From Planctomycetia bacterium (GTDB lineage Bacteria > Planctomycetota > Phycisphaerae > Phycisphaerales > SM1A02), in contig SXSS01000085.1 of the NCBI GenBank assembly GCA_005792145.1, forward strand, positions 1-45,238: a stretch of DNA of 45,238 bases, written 5' to 3'. Under the pieces are notes generated by a model, which was given only the letters and a program-made list of their open reading frames with translations, was not told the origin of the DNA and did not search any database. The position numbers and the translations under genes were made by a program. How positions within the stretch are numbered: the first letter of the stretch is position 1; the number at the start of each line of letters is the position of its first letter. This document shows, piece by piece, positions 34,000-42,709 of the stretch.

Positions 34000-34340
34000 G
34001 ATTCACCCAGATCCGACCACGCGTCCGCACTCAATGTTTCACGCTTTCGATAGAGCAGAACGACCAGTGCCAGCGCGAGCGCAGCTTCCGCGGCGGCAAC
34101 TGTCAGAATGAAAATAACGAAGACTTGTCCAGAAACATCCATTCGTAATCGAGCGAATGCGATCATGGCAAGTGCGGCACCTTGGAACATCAGTTCGGTG
34201 CAGAGAAACATAATGATCATATTGCGTCGACAGAGGAACCCAACAAGTCCAATGACGAAAAGCAATGCGCTGATTGCAAGTGCGACTGCAATAGGAGCAT
34301 TTGCTGCGATGGTGAATCCGCTGGAAAGTTCTTGATTCAT
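33996..34340 (-). CDS. nuoK: NADH:quinone oxidoreductase subunit K (114 aa)
   Basis: Small three-helix subunit linking the quinone-side and antiporter-side parts of the complex I membrane arm. It has FLCRRNMIIMFLCTELMFQG with the conserved membrane Glu, and ILTVAAAEAALALALVVLLY with the second conserved Glu. Length is about ten residues over the norm, all at the N-terminus. Both ends overlap neighbours by four bases. Confidence 0.95.
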   Translation of the reverse strand: MNQELSSGFTIAANAPIAVALAISALLFVIGLVGFLCRRNMIIMFLCTELMFQGAALAMIAFARLRMDVSGQVFVIFILTVAAAEAALALALVVLLYRKRETLSADAWSDLGES

Positions 34341-35323
34341 CGGTTCGCCTTTCCCTGGCTGCTCTGGCTTCCATCAATAACTTTTCCCAATCCCGCGAGC
34401 GCGCGACGATCATCGTCTGCGATATCAGTCTGCTTGCGAGCAAGAACAACCGCGCCCAGCATTGCCATCAACAGGATGATTCCAGCAAGTTCTAAACTGA
34501 CCGGAAATCTCTTGACCAGCGCCATGCCGACGCGTGAAGTGTTGTCAGGAAGAAGTGATGGCGCAAGCGTCAGATCCGTCGGCGTCATTTGACCGGCACG
34601 CTCGACAGAAATGATTGCGGAGTGATCTGTTTGGACTGCGATCATTTGACCATCGGTTCGAGCAACAACAGCGGTCACAGTTGAATCTGTTCTGCGCGCT
34701 TGTTCGAGCAACAGCTTCGGCATCATGGAAAGGTCGCTCCATCCTTGGCGGATTGCGCGATTCTGATCCAGAATCGATTCTGCCTTTTGTTCACTCACCG
34801 AGAAAACGCTTCCGCCCAGAACCGCGATCAACACGAAACCCGCGATGACTGCGCCGGCGGGTTCGCGTGCAATTCGGTCGTAATCCACCGCATCGGCTGA
34901 ACCAATATCGGCCGGAGATTGTTGGGCAAGCATCAGCACAAACAAATAGGTGATGAGAATTGCGCCGGCATAAACGATGACCAGTGAAAACGCCACGAAT
35001 TCAGCGGAAAGGAGCACATAAATCGCAGCGCCGCTGACAACCACCAACACAAAGTAGAGCGCGCAGAAGACCGGACGGTGATGCGTGATGACTCGAACCG
35101 CGGAAGCCACCGAAACAAATGCACAGAGAATCATCAAACCAAGCGGACCCATTTCGCTTGCAGGCGTCGGAATCGTTTGGACAACAATGACGAGAATCCA
35201 AGCGATTCCAGCAAGTCCAAGAATGGTCGCGCCCGTGCGAAACTTGCTCCCACTCTGCATGAGCAGCAGTGCGAGTCCAGCGGCGGCAATCGCACACGCG
35301 GCATAAAAAATTGTCGGCACCAT
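34337..35323 (-). CDS. nuoJ: NADH:quinone oxidoreductase subunit J, extended form (328 aa)
   Basis: Membrane subunit of complex I. The core NuoJ pattern is at about 58-135 (RVITHHRPVFCALYFVLVVV, AFSLVIVYAGAILITYLFVL) and the closing helix at 276-295. Typical NuoJ has 165-200 residues; here there are about 55 extra N-terminal residues with two helices (5-22, 31-50) and an extra polar loop at about 178-268 before the last helix. I start at MVPTIFYAACA; GGAG lies 11 bases upstream, and the frame beyond is the divergent upstream region. First gene of the nuoJKLMN set; no nuoA-I is in the window. Confidence 0.92.
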   Translation of the reverse strand: MVPTIFYAACAIAAAGLALLLMQSGSKFRTGATILGLAGIAWILVIVVQTIPTPASEMGPLGLMILCAFVSVASAVRVITHHRPVFCALYFVLVVVSGAAIYVLLSAEFVAFSLVIVYAGAILITYLFVLMLAQQSPADIGSADAVDYDRIAREPAGAVIAGFVLIAVLGGSVFSVSEQKAESILDQNRAIRQGWSDLSMMPKLLLEQARRTDSTVTAVVARTDGQMIAVQTDHSAIISVERAGQMTPTDLTLAPSLLPDNTSRVGMALVKRFPVSLELAGIILLMAMLGAVVLARKQTDIADDDRRALAGLGKVIDGSQSSQGKANR

Positions 35324-35434
35324 TGCGCTTCGGTTCTCCAATCTCAAACGAAACCAACACATCCGTGTGTTGGAGGAATGGGGAAGATAATGGCGAATGC
35401 GAATGCCTGCAACGACCTTCTTTCGAGGGGTACT

Positions 35435-35446
35435 ATGGGCGCCTGA
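35435..35446 (+). other. Three-codon mini-ORF coupled to the pgsA start
   Basis: ATG GGC GCC TGA reads M-G-A and its TGA shares one base with the pgsA ATG (TGATG). The strong GAGGGG sequence (35425-35430) is four bases from this ATG but 15 from the pgsA ATG. It may serve as a loading site for re-initiation at pgsA, or be chance. Confidence 0.3.
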
Positions 35447-36063
35447 TGAACGCCCTCCAACGGACACTTCCCAACACAATCACCGTTGGTCGGCTTGTAC
35501 TTTCCGTGGTCTTTTTCGCGGTGATTTCTGGTGTTGCTTGCACTCCAGGTGAGGATCCTTCGCGTGCTTGGTGGGCGGTTTGGATTTTTATTGTCGCCGC
35601 CGTGACTGATGTCCTTGATGGCTATCTCGCCCGCAAATGGAAAACGGTTTCTCCCTTCGGTCGGATTCTCGATCCCGTGGTCGACAAAGTATTGGTGATT
35701 GGCGGACTTGTTTTTCTCGCCTCGCCACCATTTGTTGGAGGCAGTGGAGTTCTCCCGTGGATGGTTGTCTTGGTCATCGGCCGTGAACTGCTTGTCACCA
35801 GCGTGCGCGCGGTGATCGAAGCAGAAGGAACTCCATTCGGCGCGGATTGGGCAGGCAAGATCAAGATGCTCGTTCAGTGCGTTGCAGTGCCCGTGTGCTT
35901 TGGCAATGCGGCGATCGAATCGCGCAGAACATCATCTACTTTCAATCTCTTCGCCGAAATTATGTTGTGGGGAATGATCGTGGTGACTGTTGCAAGCGCT
36001 ATCCCCGCGATGATGCGCGCCGTTCAATTTTTCAAAGACAAATCAAAGGAAATCAAGCGATGA
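35446..36063 (+). CDS. pgsA: CDP-diacylglycerol-glycerol-3-phosphate 3-phosphatidyltransferase (205 aa)
   Basis: Makes phosphatidylglycerophosphate from CDP-diacylglycerol and glycerol-3-phosphate in the inner membrane. The CDP-alcohol phosphotransferase signature DVLDGYLARKW...GRILDPVVDK is complete with its conserved Asp residues. About six hydrophobic segments; TLPNTITVGRL near the N-terminus is typical of PgsA. The frame is open upstream without a better start. The next gene, pgpA, overlaps its stop by four bases, and the pair performs consecutive reactions. Confidence 0.94.
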   Translation: MNALQRTLPNTITVGRLVLSVVFFAVISGVACTPGEDPSRAWWAVWIFIVAAVTDVLDGYLARKWKTVSPFGRILDPVVDKVLVIGGLVFLASPPFVGGSGVLPWMVVLVIGRELLVTSVRAVIEAEGTPFGADWAGKIKMLVQCVAVPVCFGNAAIESRRTSSTFNLFAEIMLWGMIVVTVASAIPAMMRAVQFFKDKSKEIKR

Positions 36064-36608
36064 CCAGTGGGCAACGCATGCCAAAGGGAATGCCGCCACT
36101 GGCGCTTTTCGCGGTGACAATCGGTGGAATAGGACTTCTGCGTCCAGCGTCTGGATCGTGGGGATCACTGCCTCCAGTCGCGCTTGCTTTATTGATTGTG
36201 TGGAGCGGGGCTCCGTGGTGGGTTGTTGATGTTTCGTTGGTATTGACAGTCGTGTTCGGAACGATTGCGTGCGTCAAGTTTGGGAAACTTGCTGAAGAGG
36301 CATTCGGCGCGAAAGATCCTTCATCCGTTGTGGCAGATGAAACAGCGGGATGCGCAGTGACATTGCTCGCAGTTCCGTGGTGGATGATCGCGACCGGGGA
36401 TTCAAACGCACTGATGCGTGCTGCGATTGTGTGCGCAACGGGATTCTTTTTCTTTCGGCTCTTTGATGTTTGGAAGCCAGGTTATGTCGGAGATTTGCAG
36501 TCGCAACCTCACGGTTGGGGAATTGTTCTTGACGATCTCGCAGCTGGCGCTTGGGCGTGGCCGCCAACAATTCTTTCCGCTGTCATTGCGCTGAATTACT
36601 TGAAGTAA
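36060..36608 (+). CDS. pgpA: Phosphatidylglycerophosphatase A (182 aa)
   Basis: Dephosphorylates phosphatidylglycerophosphate to phosphatidylglycerol. Family features: PASGSWGSLPPVALAL, then FGKLAEEAFGAKDPSSVVADE with the conserved acidic metal-site residues, FRLFDVWKPGYVGDLQ and GIVLDDLAAGAWAW. Four helices and normal length. ATGA overlap with pgsA shows coupled expression, and the two steps are consecutive. It converges on the SRPBCC gene with three bases between stops. Confidence 0.94.
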   Translation: MTSGQRMPKGMPPLALFAVTIGGIGLLRPASGSWGSLPPVALALLIVWSGAPWWVVDVSLVLTVVFGTIACVKFGKLAEEAFGAKDPSSVVADETAGCAVTLLAVPWWMIATGDSNALMRAAIVCATGFFFFRLFDVWKPGYVGDLQSQPHGWGIVLDDLAAGAWAWPPTILSAVIALNYLK

Positions 36609-36611
36609 AAA

Positions 36612-37073
36612 TCACAGCGGACGAACAGTTCGCATATCGACGCGCGCTTCGAAGACCGTCCGCAAATTGCACAAATACCAGCGCCAACTCTCCGCATCTT
36701 CGGCCATTGCCATCAGAGCTTCAGGTCCAGTTCCAATTGGTCCCATACGCAAGACAACTTCGCTGCCGTTTTCGACCGATGGATGCACCGACCATTCAAT
36801 GCGCACGAATTTGTCATCGACTCGAGAAGGCCAGTGCCAAGTGATGCGTCCGCCCGCGTCAAATTCCTCGATGCCAATCGTCAGTGTTCGCTTGAATTTG
36901 CGATCCCATCCAAGCACGATCGATCCTCCCGCGCGAAGATCAACTTGCGCGGCGACTGGGAACCAACGGATCAATCCAGCCTCCGTGGTCAACGCAGCGA
37001 AGACTTCTTCAGGATGCGCCGCGATCGTCTCTCGCAAGACGGTCCAAACTCCTTTTTCATCTTGAACAACCAT
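36612..37073 (-). CDS. SRPBCC/AHSA1-domain protein (153 aa)
   Basis: A single START-like fold of the AHSA1 type: an N-terminal strand, IAAHPEEVFAALTTEAGLIRWFP, then alternating strands (GGSIVLGWD, GRITWHWPSR) and a final helix beginning ESWRWYLCNLRTVFE. Such domains bind small hydrophobic ligands or partner proteins; no ligand can be inferred. It follows lysA by 18 bases on the same strand and is probably its operon partner by position only. Confidence 0.88.
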   Translation of the reverse strand: MVVQDEKGVWTVLRETIAAHPEEVFAALTTEAGLIRWFPVAAQVDLRAGGSIVLGWDRKFKRTLTIGIEEFDAGGRITWHWPSRVDDKFVRIEWSVHPSVENGSEVVLRMGPIGTGPEALMAMAEDAESWRWYLCNLRTVFEARVDMRTVRPL

Positions 37074-37091
37074 TGGTAAGAATGCTAGGGC

Positions 37092-38381
37092 TTATGCGCT
37101 CTCGTGGTGGACAAGATCGTCGTATGTCTCACGCTCGCGAATCACGCGGAATTGATCGCCTTCAACCAAAACTTCAACTGGCAGAGGATGACTGTTGTAT
37201 CTGCTTGCCATCGTCATTCCGTACGCACCAGCGGTATAAACCGCCAACAAATCTCCGCGGTGAAGCGGTGGAATCATGCGATCCTCCGCGAGAAAATCGC
37301 CAGTTTCGCACAGAGGACCGACGACTTCTGTTCTTTCAAGACCTGGCAATACAAGTTCGCGGGCTCGACGAGGAGGCACAAGCGCAGCGGGCACATCCGT
37401 CGGCCATACAAAGTGAAATGCACCATAGTGACTTGGTCGCAAGAGCGTGTGCATACCCGCATCACAGATGGCAAAGTTTCGATCGCCAGACTTCTTGACA
37501 TACTCGACTTTGGTCAAGAGCACGCCTGCATTGGCTGCGATCGTTCGACCAGGTTCAAGAATTATGCGCAGTCCATTCGTGACTCGATCGCGGAGCAACG
37601 GAACAATCGCATTCGCATACTCATCCGCAAGAGGAGACTGATCACTTTCATAATCTGCTCCGAATCCGCCACCAAGATCAAGCGTGTCAATTTGAAATCC
37701 TTGCCCAGTCAATTCATCCATCAACGCAAGAGCTTTGGTGACGCTCTCCAAATAGGGCGCAGTCGTATAAACCGGCGATCCAATATGAAGGTGAATTCCG
37801 CGAAGGGAAACAAATGGATCGCGTCCATACGAACGAAAAAAAGCGGCGGCGCGTTCAAGGTCAACACCGAATTTGCTCTCGCGCTTTCCAGTGGATGTAT
37901 ATCGATGCGTCTTGGGGTCGACATCGGGATTGACTCGAAGAGCAGCGCCTGTATGAATGCCAGTTTCGCGCGCAATTCGGGCAAGATTCTCGAATTCCAT
38001 TTCGCTTTCGACATTGAAAAGTCCGATCCGCTGTTCGAGTGCGTATCGAATCTCCGCATCGGACTTTCCAACACCGGCATAGACGAAGTTCTTTGGATCG
38101 CCCCCAACTTTCATTGCACGAAAGAGTTCTCCTCCAGACACAACATCCATGCCCGCACCCAGTTCAGTCAGTAGACGCAGAATGGAAAGATTCGAGCAAC
38201 ATTTGACCGAAAAGCAAATCAACGGATTGATTGGTGCGAATGCGTCACGAAGGCGGATGAAGTGCTGGCGAAATGTCGCGCAGGAATAGACATAACAGGG
38301 AGTTCCCACGGACTTGGCAATGTCCCGCATCGAAACGCCTTCGCAAGAGAGTGAGCCTTTGAGATATCGAAAATCATCCAT
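37092..38381 (-). CDS. lysA: Diaminopimelate decarboxylase (429 aa)
   Basis: PLP enzyme of the last step of lysine synthesis, meso-diaminopimelate to lysine. The PLP lysine is Lys60 in CFSVKCCSN. Other hallmarks: GAGMDVVSGGELFRA, HLHIGSP, LDLGGGFGADY, ILEPGRTIAANAG, and the active-site CETGDFLAEDR with the substrate-binding Cys. AYGMTMASRYN and the end segment ERETYDDLVHHE are typical LysA. Length is normal. It sits 54 bases downstream of an uncharacterised membrane-protein gene. Confidence 0.95.
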   Translation of the reverse strand: MDDFRYLKGSLSCEGVSMRDIAKSVGTPCYVYSCATFRQHFIRLRDAFAPINPLICFSVKCCSNLSILRLLTELGAGMDVVSGGELFRAMKVGGDPKNFVYAGVGKSDAEIRYALEQRIGLFNVESEMEFENLARIARETGIHTGAALRVNPDVDPKTHRYTSTGKRESKFGVDLERAAAFFRSYGRDPFVSLRGIHLHIGSPVYTTAPYLESVTKALALMDELTGQGFQIDTLDLGGGFGADYESDQSPLADEYANAIVPLLRDRVTNGLRIILEPGRTIAANAGVLLTKVEYVKKSGDRNFAICDAGMHTLLRPSHYGAFHFVWPTDVPAALVPPRRARELVLPGLERTEVVGPLCETGDFLAEDRMIPPLHRGDLLAVYTAGAYGMTMASRYNSHPLPVEVLVEGDQFRVIRERETYDDLVHHESA

Positions 38382-38435
38382 AGTGTTCGTCCGTGAAATG
38401 CAATCGTTCGAGACACAGGATAGTCGTGGCGCTTC

Positions 38436-39257
38436 TTATGCGGGCGATGGAGCTTCTTTTTGTGCTTGGACTCTTCTCATTTGGAAAGCCCAACCTGCAA
38501 GCGTCGTGGCTCCTCCAAGAAAAATCCAAGCGGTCGGAGAATCAGGGCAATGAAATGATGGAATGATCGTCTCCAGCAAAGGCATTCCGCATCCGAGAAA
38601 GAGCAGCGATCCAAGAGTCGCCGCTGCTCCCGCAAGCGCCCAACGTGCAAAGAGGATTCCCAAGCCAAATCCCATGACTGCGCCGCCCGCAGTCACTGCG
38701 AAAAGAAATGTCTGTGTCGCAGGGGGCACGAGATCCCACCGACTCTTGATCTGCGCTGCGATTCGTCCACCCGCGCCTGCAAGAAGCGCGATATTTCCAG
38801 TTGTGTCTGATGCATCAGAATGAGATCGAGTCTCACCAATGATCGTCAGGATCGAATCGGTCAATCCACTTCGAGCCGCGCGAACAGAGGCAGAAGGAGT
38901 CGCCTCTTGATTCGCACTCGCGGAAGATTTCGCTGATGGCAGCGGAGCCGTTGGAGTAATCCCGCGTTCGACCAGCAAACCCGCGAAAAGTAATCCGATG
39001 ATCGTGCCCGCAGCAGCAAATCCAACGGCGACAGCAGGCCTGACAAAGAGCGCCGCGAGTGCCGCGCATCCAACGCTTGCCGTCGCGGCACAGATTGCGG
39101 GAGACCACTCTGGAACAAACGAATCGTGGATGAATCCGCCGAGGCACCAGCCAAGGACTCCGCCTGTGAATGCTGCGATCAGTCCGACCAGGCGTACGCC
39201 AGCGATCAGCAGAAAAAAACCTAGCGCAGCAAAGAGTGCAAGAATGAGCGTGGACAT
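38436..39257 (-). CDS. Uncharacterised multi-pass membrane protein (273 aa)
   Basis: Seven or eight hydrophobic segments: three at 3-40 and 50-75, one at about 78-97, then a polar linker of about 85 residues rich in Ser and Ala (105-190), then three or four more. Gly/Ala-rich helices such as VGFAAAGTIIGLLFAGL resemble the DUF4203/TMEM198 type, but this is a weak match. Start at MSTLILALF; the frame upstream overlaps the divergent yyaL region and is not protein-like. No clear partner; lysA follows. Confidence 0.8.
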   Translation of the reverse strand: MSTLILALFAALGFFLLIAGVRLVGLIAAFTGGVLGWCLGGFIHDSFVPEWSPAICAATASVGCAALAALFVRPAVAVGFAAAGTIIGLLFAGLLVERGITPTAPLPSAKSSASANQEATPSASVRAARSGLTDSILTIIGETRSHSDASDTTGNIALLAGAGGRIAAQIKSRWDLVPPATQTFLFAVTAGGAVMGFGLGILFARWALAGAAATLGSLLFLGCGMPLLETIIPSFHCPDSPTAWIFLGGATTLAGWAFQMRRVQAQKEAPSPA

Positions 39258-39324
39258 CGTTACAGTATCGGTCAATGAACCACTTCCGCTTTGTTGATCA
39301 TTGCCAAAGAATCGAAAACCACCT

Positions 39325-41574
39325 ATGAGCAGTGGATTGCAAGGTAAATCTGGCGGGAATCGACTTGGGAAAGAAGACAGTCCATACCTCTTGCAACATG
39401 CTGGCAATCCTGTTGATTGGTGGCCGTGGTGTCCGGAGGCTTTCGAAGTCGCTCGCAAGCGAAATGTCCCGATTTTTCTTTCGATTGGTTACGCAACGTG
39501 CCATTGGTGCCATGTGATGGAACACGAAAGCTTTGAAAATGCAGAGTGCGCCGCACAGATGAACGCGTCATTCGTTTGCATCAAAGTCGACCGCGAGCAG
39601 CGGCCCGATGTCGACGACATTTATATGCAGGCATGTCAGATTTATACGCAGGCAACCGAAGGTCGAGCAAGTGGAGGATGGCCACTCTCTGCATTCTTGG
39701 AGCCATCGAAGGGGAGACCTTTCTTTGTTGGAACGTATTACCCTCCGCAACCTGCGTGGGGGCGACCAAGTTTTCAGCAACTTCTTGATTCGATTTCGAA
39801 TTCTTGGTCAACGCGTGAGGGTGCGATGATCGAACAATCTCAGTGCATCGCAGATGTTGTGACATCCGCAATCGCCACTGAACATCCACCTGGAAAAGTC
39901 TCCACAACAATTGCCACACGCGCCGCGTTGCAGTTATTGCAAATTGAAGATCGCGAACATGGCGGATTTGGTACAGCGCCAAAGTTTCCGCAGCCCGCGT
40001 ATTTCTCCCTTCTCTTGGCTGCAGGAGGCGAGCAAGGTGGTCAGGTCGTTCGATCTTCATTGACCAAGATGGCATGCGGTGGAGTCTTCGATCAAGTCGC
40101 AGGAGGTTTTCACAGATATTCCGTCGACGAAGCGTGGATGATTCCCCACTTCGAAAAAATGCTCTATGACAATGCATTGCTGGCACCCATATATGCGCAA
40201 GTCGCAGCAGAAAACCACGATCCATTTCTTCGACAGATTTGCGAAAGAACGCTGCAATTTGTCAATCGCGAGCTTTCAGTTTCTCACGGTGGTTTTTATT
40301 GCGCTCTCGACGCGGATGTCGGAGGCAAAGAAGGAACTGGGCATGCTTGGAATCCCCAACGCACGCTCTCTGTGCTGCAAAATGCAGGAATTCCGGCTGA
40401 TGAACAAGCACTCCTGCTGACAGTCACAAGAATGGATGGCGCCGCGAATTTTCGAGATCCGCATCATCCAAACGATCCTCCAACATGGGTGTTACAAATG
40501 CGTGATCCTGCCGATGCGCTGAATGAAAAAGTCCAACGCGCATTGGAAGCGCTCCATAAAAATCGAATGACATGGCCACAACCCCTTCGCGATGACAAGG
40601 TATTGCTTGGATGGAACGGATTGATGATCGAAGGATTTGCGGACTCTGGTCGATGGCTAGAGAACGACCAATGGAAAGCGCGCGCAGAGGAAGCTGCGAA
40701 TTGGATTTTCGATAATTTGTCAACGGCTGATGGATGGATGCGATGTTGGCGCAGTGGTCGCGCGTCCATACCTGCAACACTCGAAGACATCGCGGGTATC
40801 GCCAACGCATGCATGAGCATCTGGCGCAATTCAAAGCAACGAAAATGGCTCGCACGCGCAGGGGATCTCTATTCGAATGCACGCGAGGCATTCTTTGACA
40901 GCGAGCACGGAAGATGGAGTGATGTCCGCGCTGGAGACTCGATGTTGTTTGTTCGCCCTCGAAGTTGCAATGATGGCGCTGTGCCTTCAGGTACTTCTTC
41001 AATCTTGCGGGTGATGACCGCTCTGATCCAAGCCGAGTCGAAACCATCACTTCGCAGCGACCTCGAGATTTCGTTGCAGGCACTCGCGACCAATTTGACC
41101 GATCACCCGCTTTCAATGGCAAACACCCTCTCGCTGCTGCCACTTGCACAAACGATTGTCCCAGATGCATTTACAACTGGCGCAGTCGCCGTGCGATCCT
41201 CATTACTGACCGCCAAAGGGGACAAAATTGAAGGCGTAGAAATACGTTGGCGAAATGGAGCCGTGGAAATTACCGCCGAGTCTGGTGCGGAAGTTCTTGC
41301 CCACGATGAAAGTCCTCGTGGACTTGGAGTGCGTGTCCACGCGCTAAGTGAAATTGAAATTGATGTCAAATACCCAACCCCAAACGTGACGCACGATGGC
41401 GCGAAATATCTCACTGGCTTTTTTCGAATGCCAGTACGGCAAAGAAGCGGTGATGTCGCGAGTGCGGCCAAGCTTCTCGTGACCGTCAGCGTCTGCCGAA
41501 ATGGTGTGTGCGCGGCAGCGCAGGTAGTCGAAGTGACAGCGGCCCTTCAAACCAACTTCACCAAAGGAGATTAG
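39325..41574 (+). CDS. yyaL: YyaL/SPATA20-like thioredoxin-domain protein (749 aa)
   Basis: Large two-part protein found in bacteria and animals (SPATA20). The N-terminal thioredoxin-like DUF255 domain has [17 protein letters not shown] and [17 protein letters not shown] with the redox-type CHWC (59-62). The rest is an alpha/alpha toroid related to N-acyl-glucosamine epimerase folds ([55 protein letters not shown]). Biochemical role is not established. An in-frame TTG eight codons earlier exists, but ATG at 39325 is preferred. Asparaginase follows by nine bases. Confidence 0.94.
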   Translation: MSSGLQGKSGGNRLGKEDSPYLLQHAGNPVDWWPWCPEAFEVARKRNVPIFLSIGYATCHWCHVMEHESFENAECAAQMNASFVCIKVDREQRPDVDDIYMQACQIYTQATEGRASGGWPLSAFLEPSKGRPFFVGTYYPPQPAWGRPSFQQLLDSISNSWSTREGAMIEQSQCIADVVTSAIATEHPPGKVSTTIATRAALQLLQIEDREHGGFGTAPKFPQPAYFSLLLAAGGEQGGQVVRSSLTKMACGGVFDQVAGGFHRYSVDEAWMIPHFEKMLYDNALLAPIYAQVAAENHDPFLRQICERTLQFVNRELSVSHGGFYCALDADVGGKEGTGHAWNPQRTLSVLQNAGIPADEQALLLTVTRMDGAANFRDPHHPNDPPTWVLQMRDPADALNEKVQRALEALHKNRMTWPQPLRDDKVLLGWNGLMIEGFADSGRWLENDQWKARAEEAANWIFDNLSTADGWMRCWRSGRASIPATLEDIAGIANACMSIWRNSKQRKWLARAGDLYSNAREAFFDSEHGRWSDVRAGDSMLFVRPRSCNDGAVPSGTSSILRVMTALIQAESKPSLRSDLEISLQALATNLTDHPLSMANTLSLLPLAQTIVPDAFTTGAVAVRSSLLTAKGDKIEGVEIRWRNGAVEITAESGAEVLAHDESPRGLGVRVHALSEIEIDVKYPTPNVTHDGAKYLTGFFRMPVRQRSGDVASAAKLLVTVSVCRNGVCAAAQVVEVTAALQTNFTKGD

Positions 41575-41583
41575 TCTTCCACG

Positions 41584-42141
41584 ATGTTTCGACTTCTGCT
41601 CATTTCAACAGGCGGCACGATTGAAAAAACCTATGACGAATTGGCAGGTGTGCTGACGAATCATGTCAGTGTTCTTGATGTGATGCTTCGTTCTCTTGAT
41701 CTGCGCGGAGTCACCATCACGCGTCAAGCACTAATGAACAAAGACAGTTTAGATATGACTTCGCAGGATCATCAAGACATTGCCGACGCCGCATTCCAAG
41801 GGGCGCAAGAATCGGATGGGATCGTGATCGTGCATGGAACAGATCGGCTTACTTTGACTGGCGAAGCAATTTGCAAACGCTGGTCGCAACCAAATGCGCC
41901 TCGCAAGCCTGTTGTTTTAACAGGTGCAATGCGCCCATATGAAATGCGCCGCACGGATGCCGTTCAGAATCTGACCGAATCTCTTATCGCCGTGCAGATT
42001 CTGCCAGCGGGAGTGTTTGCCGTCATGCACAATAAAGTCTTGGCTTTTCCTGGTGTCACCAAGGACTTGAACAACGGAACTTTTGTCAAGATTTCCGCGC
42101 AGCAACCTGCTGCTGGAAATTCAGGAATGATGCGAAGCTGA
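41584..42141 (+). CDS. Single-domain asparaginase-like protein (185 aa)
   Basis: Matches only the N-terminal catalytic domain of type I/II L-asparaginases: STGGTIEKTY with the nucleophile Thr, NKDSLDMTSQD, IVIVHGTDRLTLTGE with the second Thr-Asp pair, and TGAMRPYEMRRTDAVQNL. Classical enzymes have about 330 residues, with a C-terminal domain completing the active site of the neighbouring subunit; that half is absent and the frame ends cleanly, not in a remnant. One-domain members are known, so I do not call it a pseudogene. Its last 21 bases overlap the end of the convergent HdeD-like gene. Confidence 0.88.
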   Translation: MFRLLLISTGGTIEKTYDELAGVLTNHVSVLDVMLRSLDLRGVTITRQALMNKDSLDMTSQDHQDIADAAFQGAQESDGIVIVHGTDRLTLTGEAICKRWSQPNAPRKPVVLTGAMRPYEMRRTDAVQNLTESLIAVQILPAGVFAVMHNKVLAFPGVTKDLNNGTFVKISAQQPAAGNSGMMRS

Positions 42142-42687
42142 AAATCGTCGGATGCGAGATCCGACAGCGCACATACGAAATCCGCTGAAGATCAACTGAA
42201 CGCCAAAGAAAATCGCAAAGACGAAAAGCGCGGCATCTGGCCACATTACAATCAGGATTCCTGCGATTGTCGTCAATACTCCATTGCCCAAGACGGCGAT
42301 CCATCCATCGTGGCCACGAAGTCCAAGCGCTGTTGCAATGAGTGCGCCACCACCGATGATTGCAAGTGCGCCAGCAAATTCGGTGATGGTGATTGCGGAC
42401 TGCTGAGGCGCATCCACGAAGAGAACTCCAAGAATCATTGCCAGAATTGGCCCGACAAATGCCGTCACGCTGCGAATTCCATGCGAAAGTCCAAAGAACG
42501 CTCCGAATAATCCAAGCACGCCAGCAATGGCGAGCATGATTCCAAAGATGTACAGCCATGCGAATGTGGCCATAAGTGGAACGGTGACCAAGACCAATCC
42601 TCCAAGAATCAGCAGGATTCCATTGATCCATAGAACCCACCACATCTTGGAGTGCAACACCGGAAACATACTTGGAGAAGTGTTCAT
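42121..42687 (-). CDS. HdeD-family (DUF308) membrane protein (188 aa)
   Basis: Six closely spaced helices with Gly-rich turns, MWWVLWINGILLILGGLVLV at the start, the IFGIMLAIAGVLGLFGAFFG repeat and ILIVMWPDAALFVFAIFFGV near the end, as in HdeD-type proteins. HdeD of E. coli is linked to acid resistance at high cell density; function here is open. I start at MNTSPSMFP (ATG 42685-42687); a TTG three codons earlier is possible. It lies 22 bases downstream of smc and its 3' end overlaps the asparaginase gene tail to tail. Confidence 0.88.
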   Translation of the reverse strand: MNTSPSMFPVLHSKMWWVLWINGILLILGGLVLVTVPLMATFAWLYIFGIMLAIAGVLGLFGAFFGLSHGIRSVTAFVGPILAMILGVLFVDAPQQSAITITEFAGALAIIGGGALIATALGLRGHDGWIAVLGNGVLTTIAGILIVMWPDAALFVFAIFFGVQLIFSGFRMCAVGSRIRRFSASHHS

Positions 42688-42709
42688 AATCTGCAATAGA
42701 CCAATTTGA

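Noticed and set aside
37104-38174. Long open frame (356 codons) antisense to lysA
   Set aside because: It lies wholly inside a convincing lysA on the other strand, has a Cys/Arg/Ser-rich composition without domain features, and reflects codon bias of the true gene.
41584-42141. Asparaginase gene as a truncated pseudogene
   Set aside because: The catalytic domain is complete, the frame is clean, and no remnant of a second domain follows; one-domain members exist.
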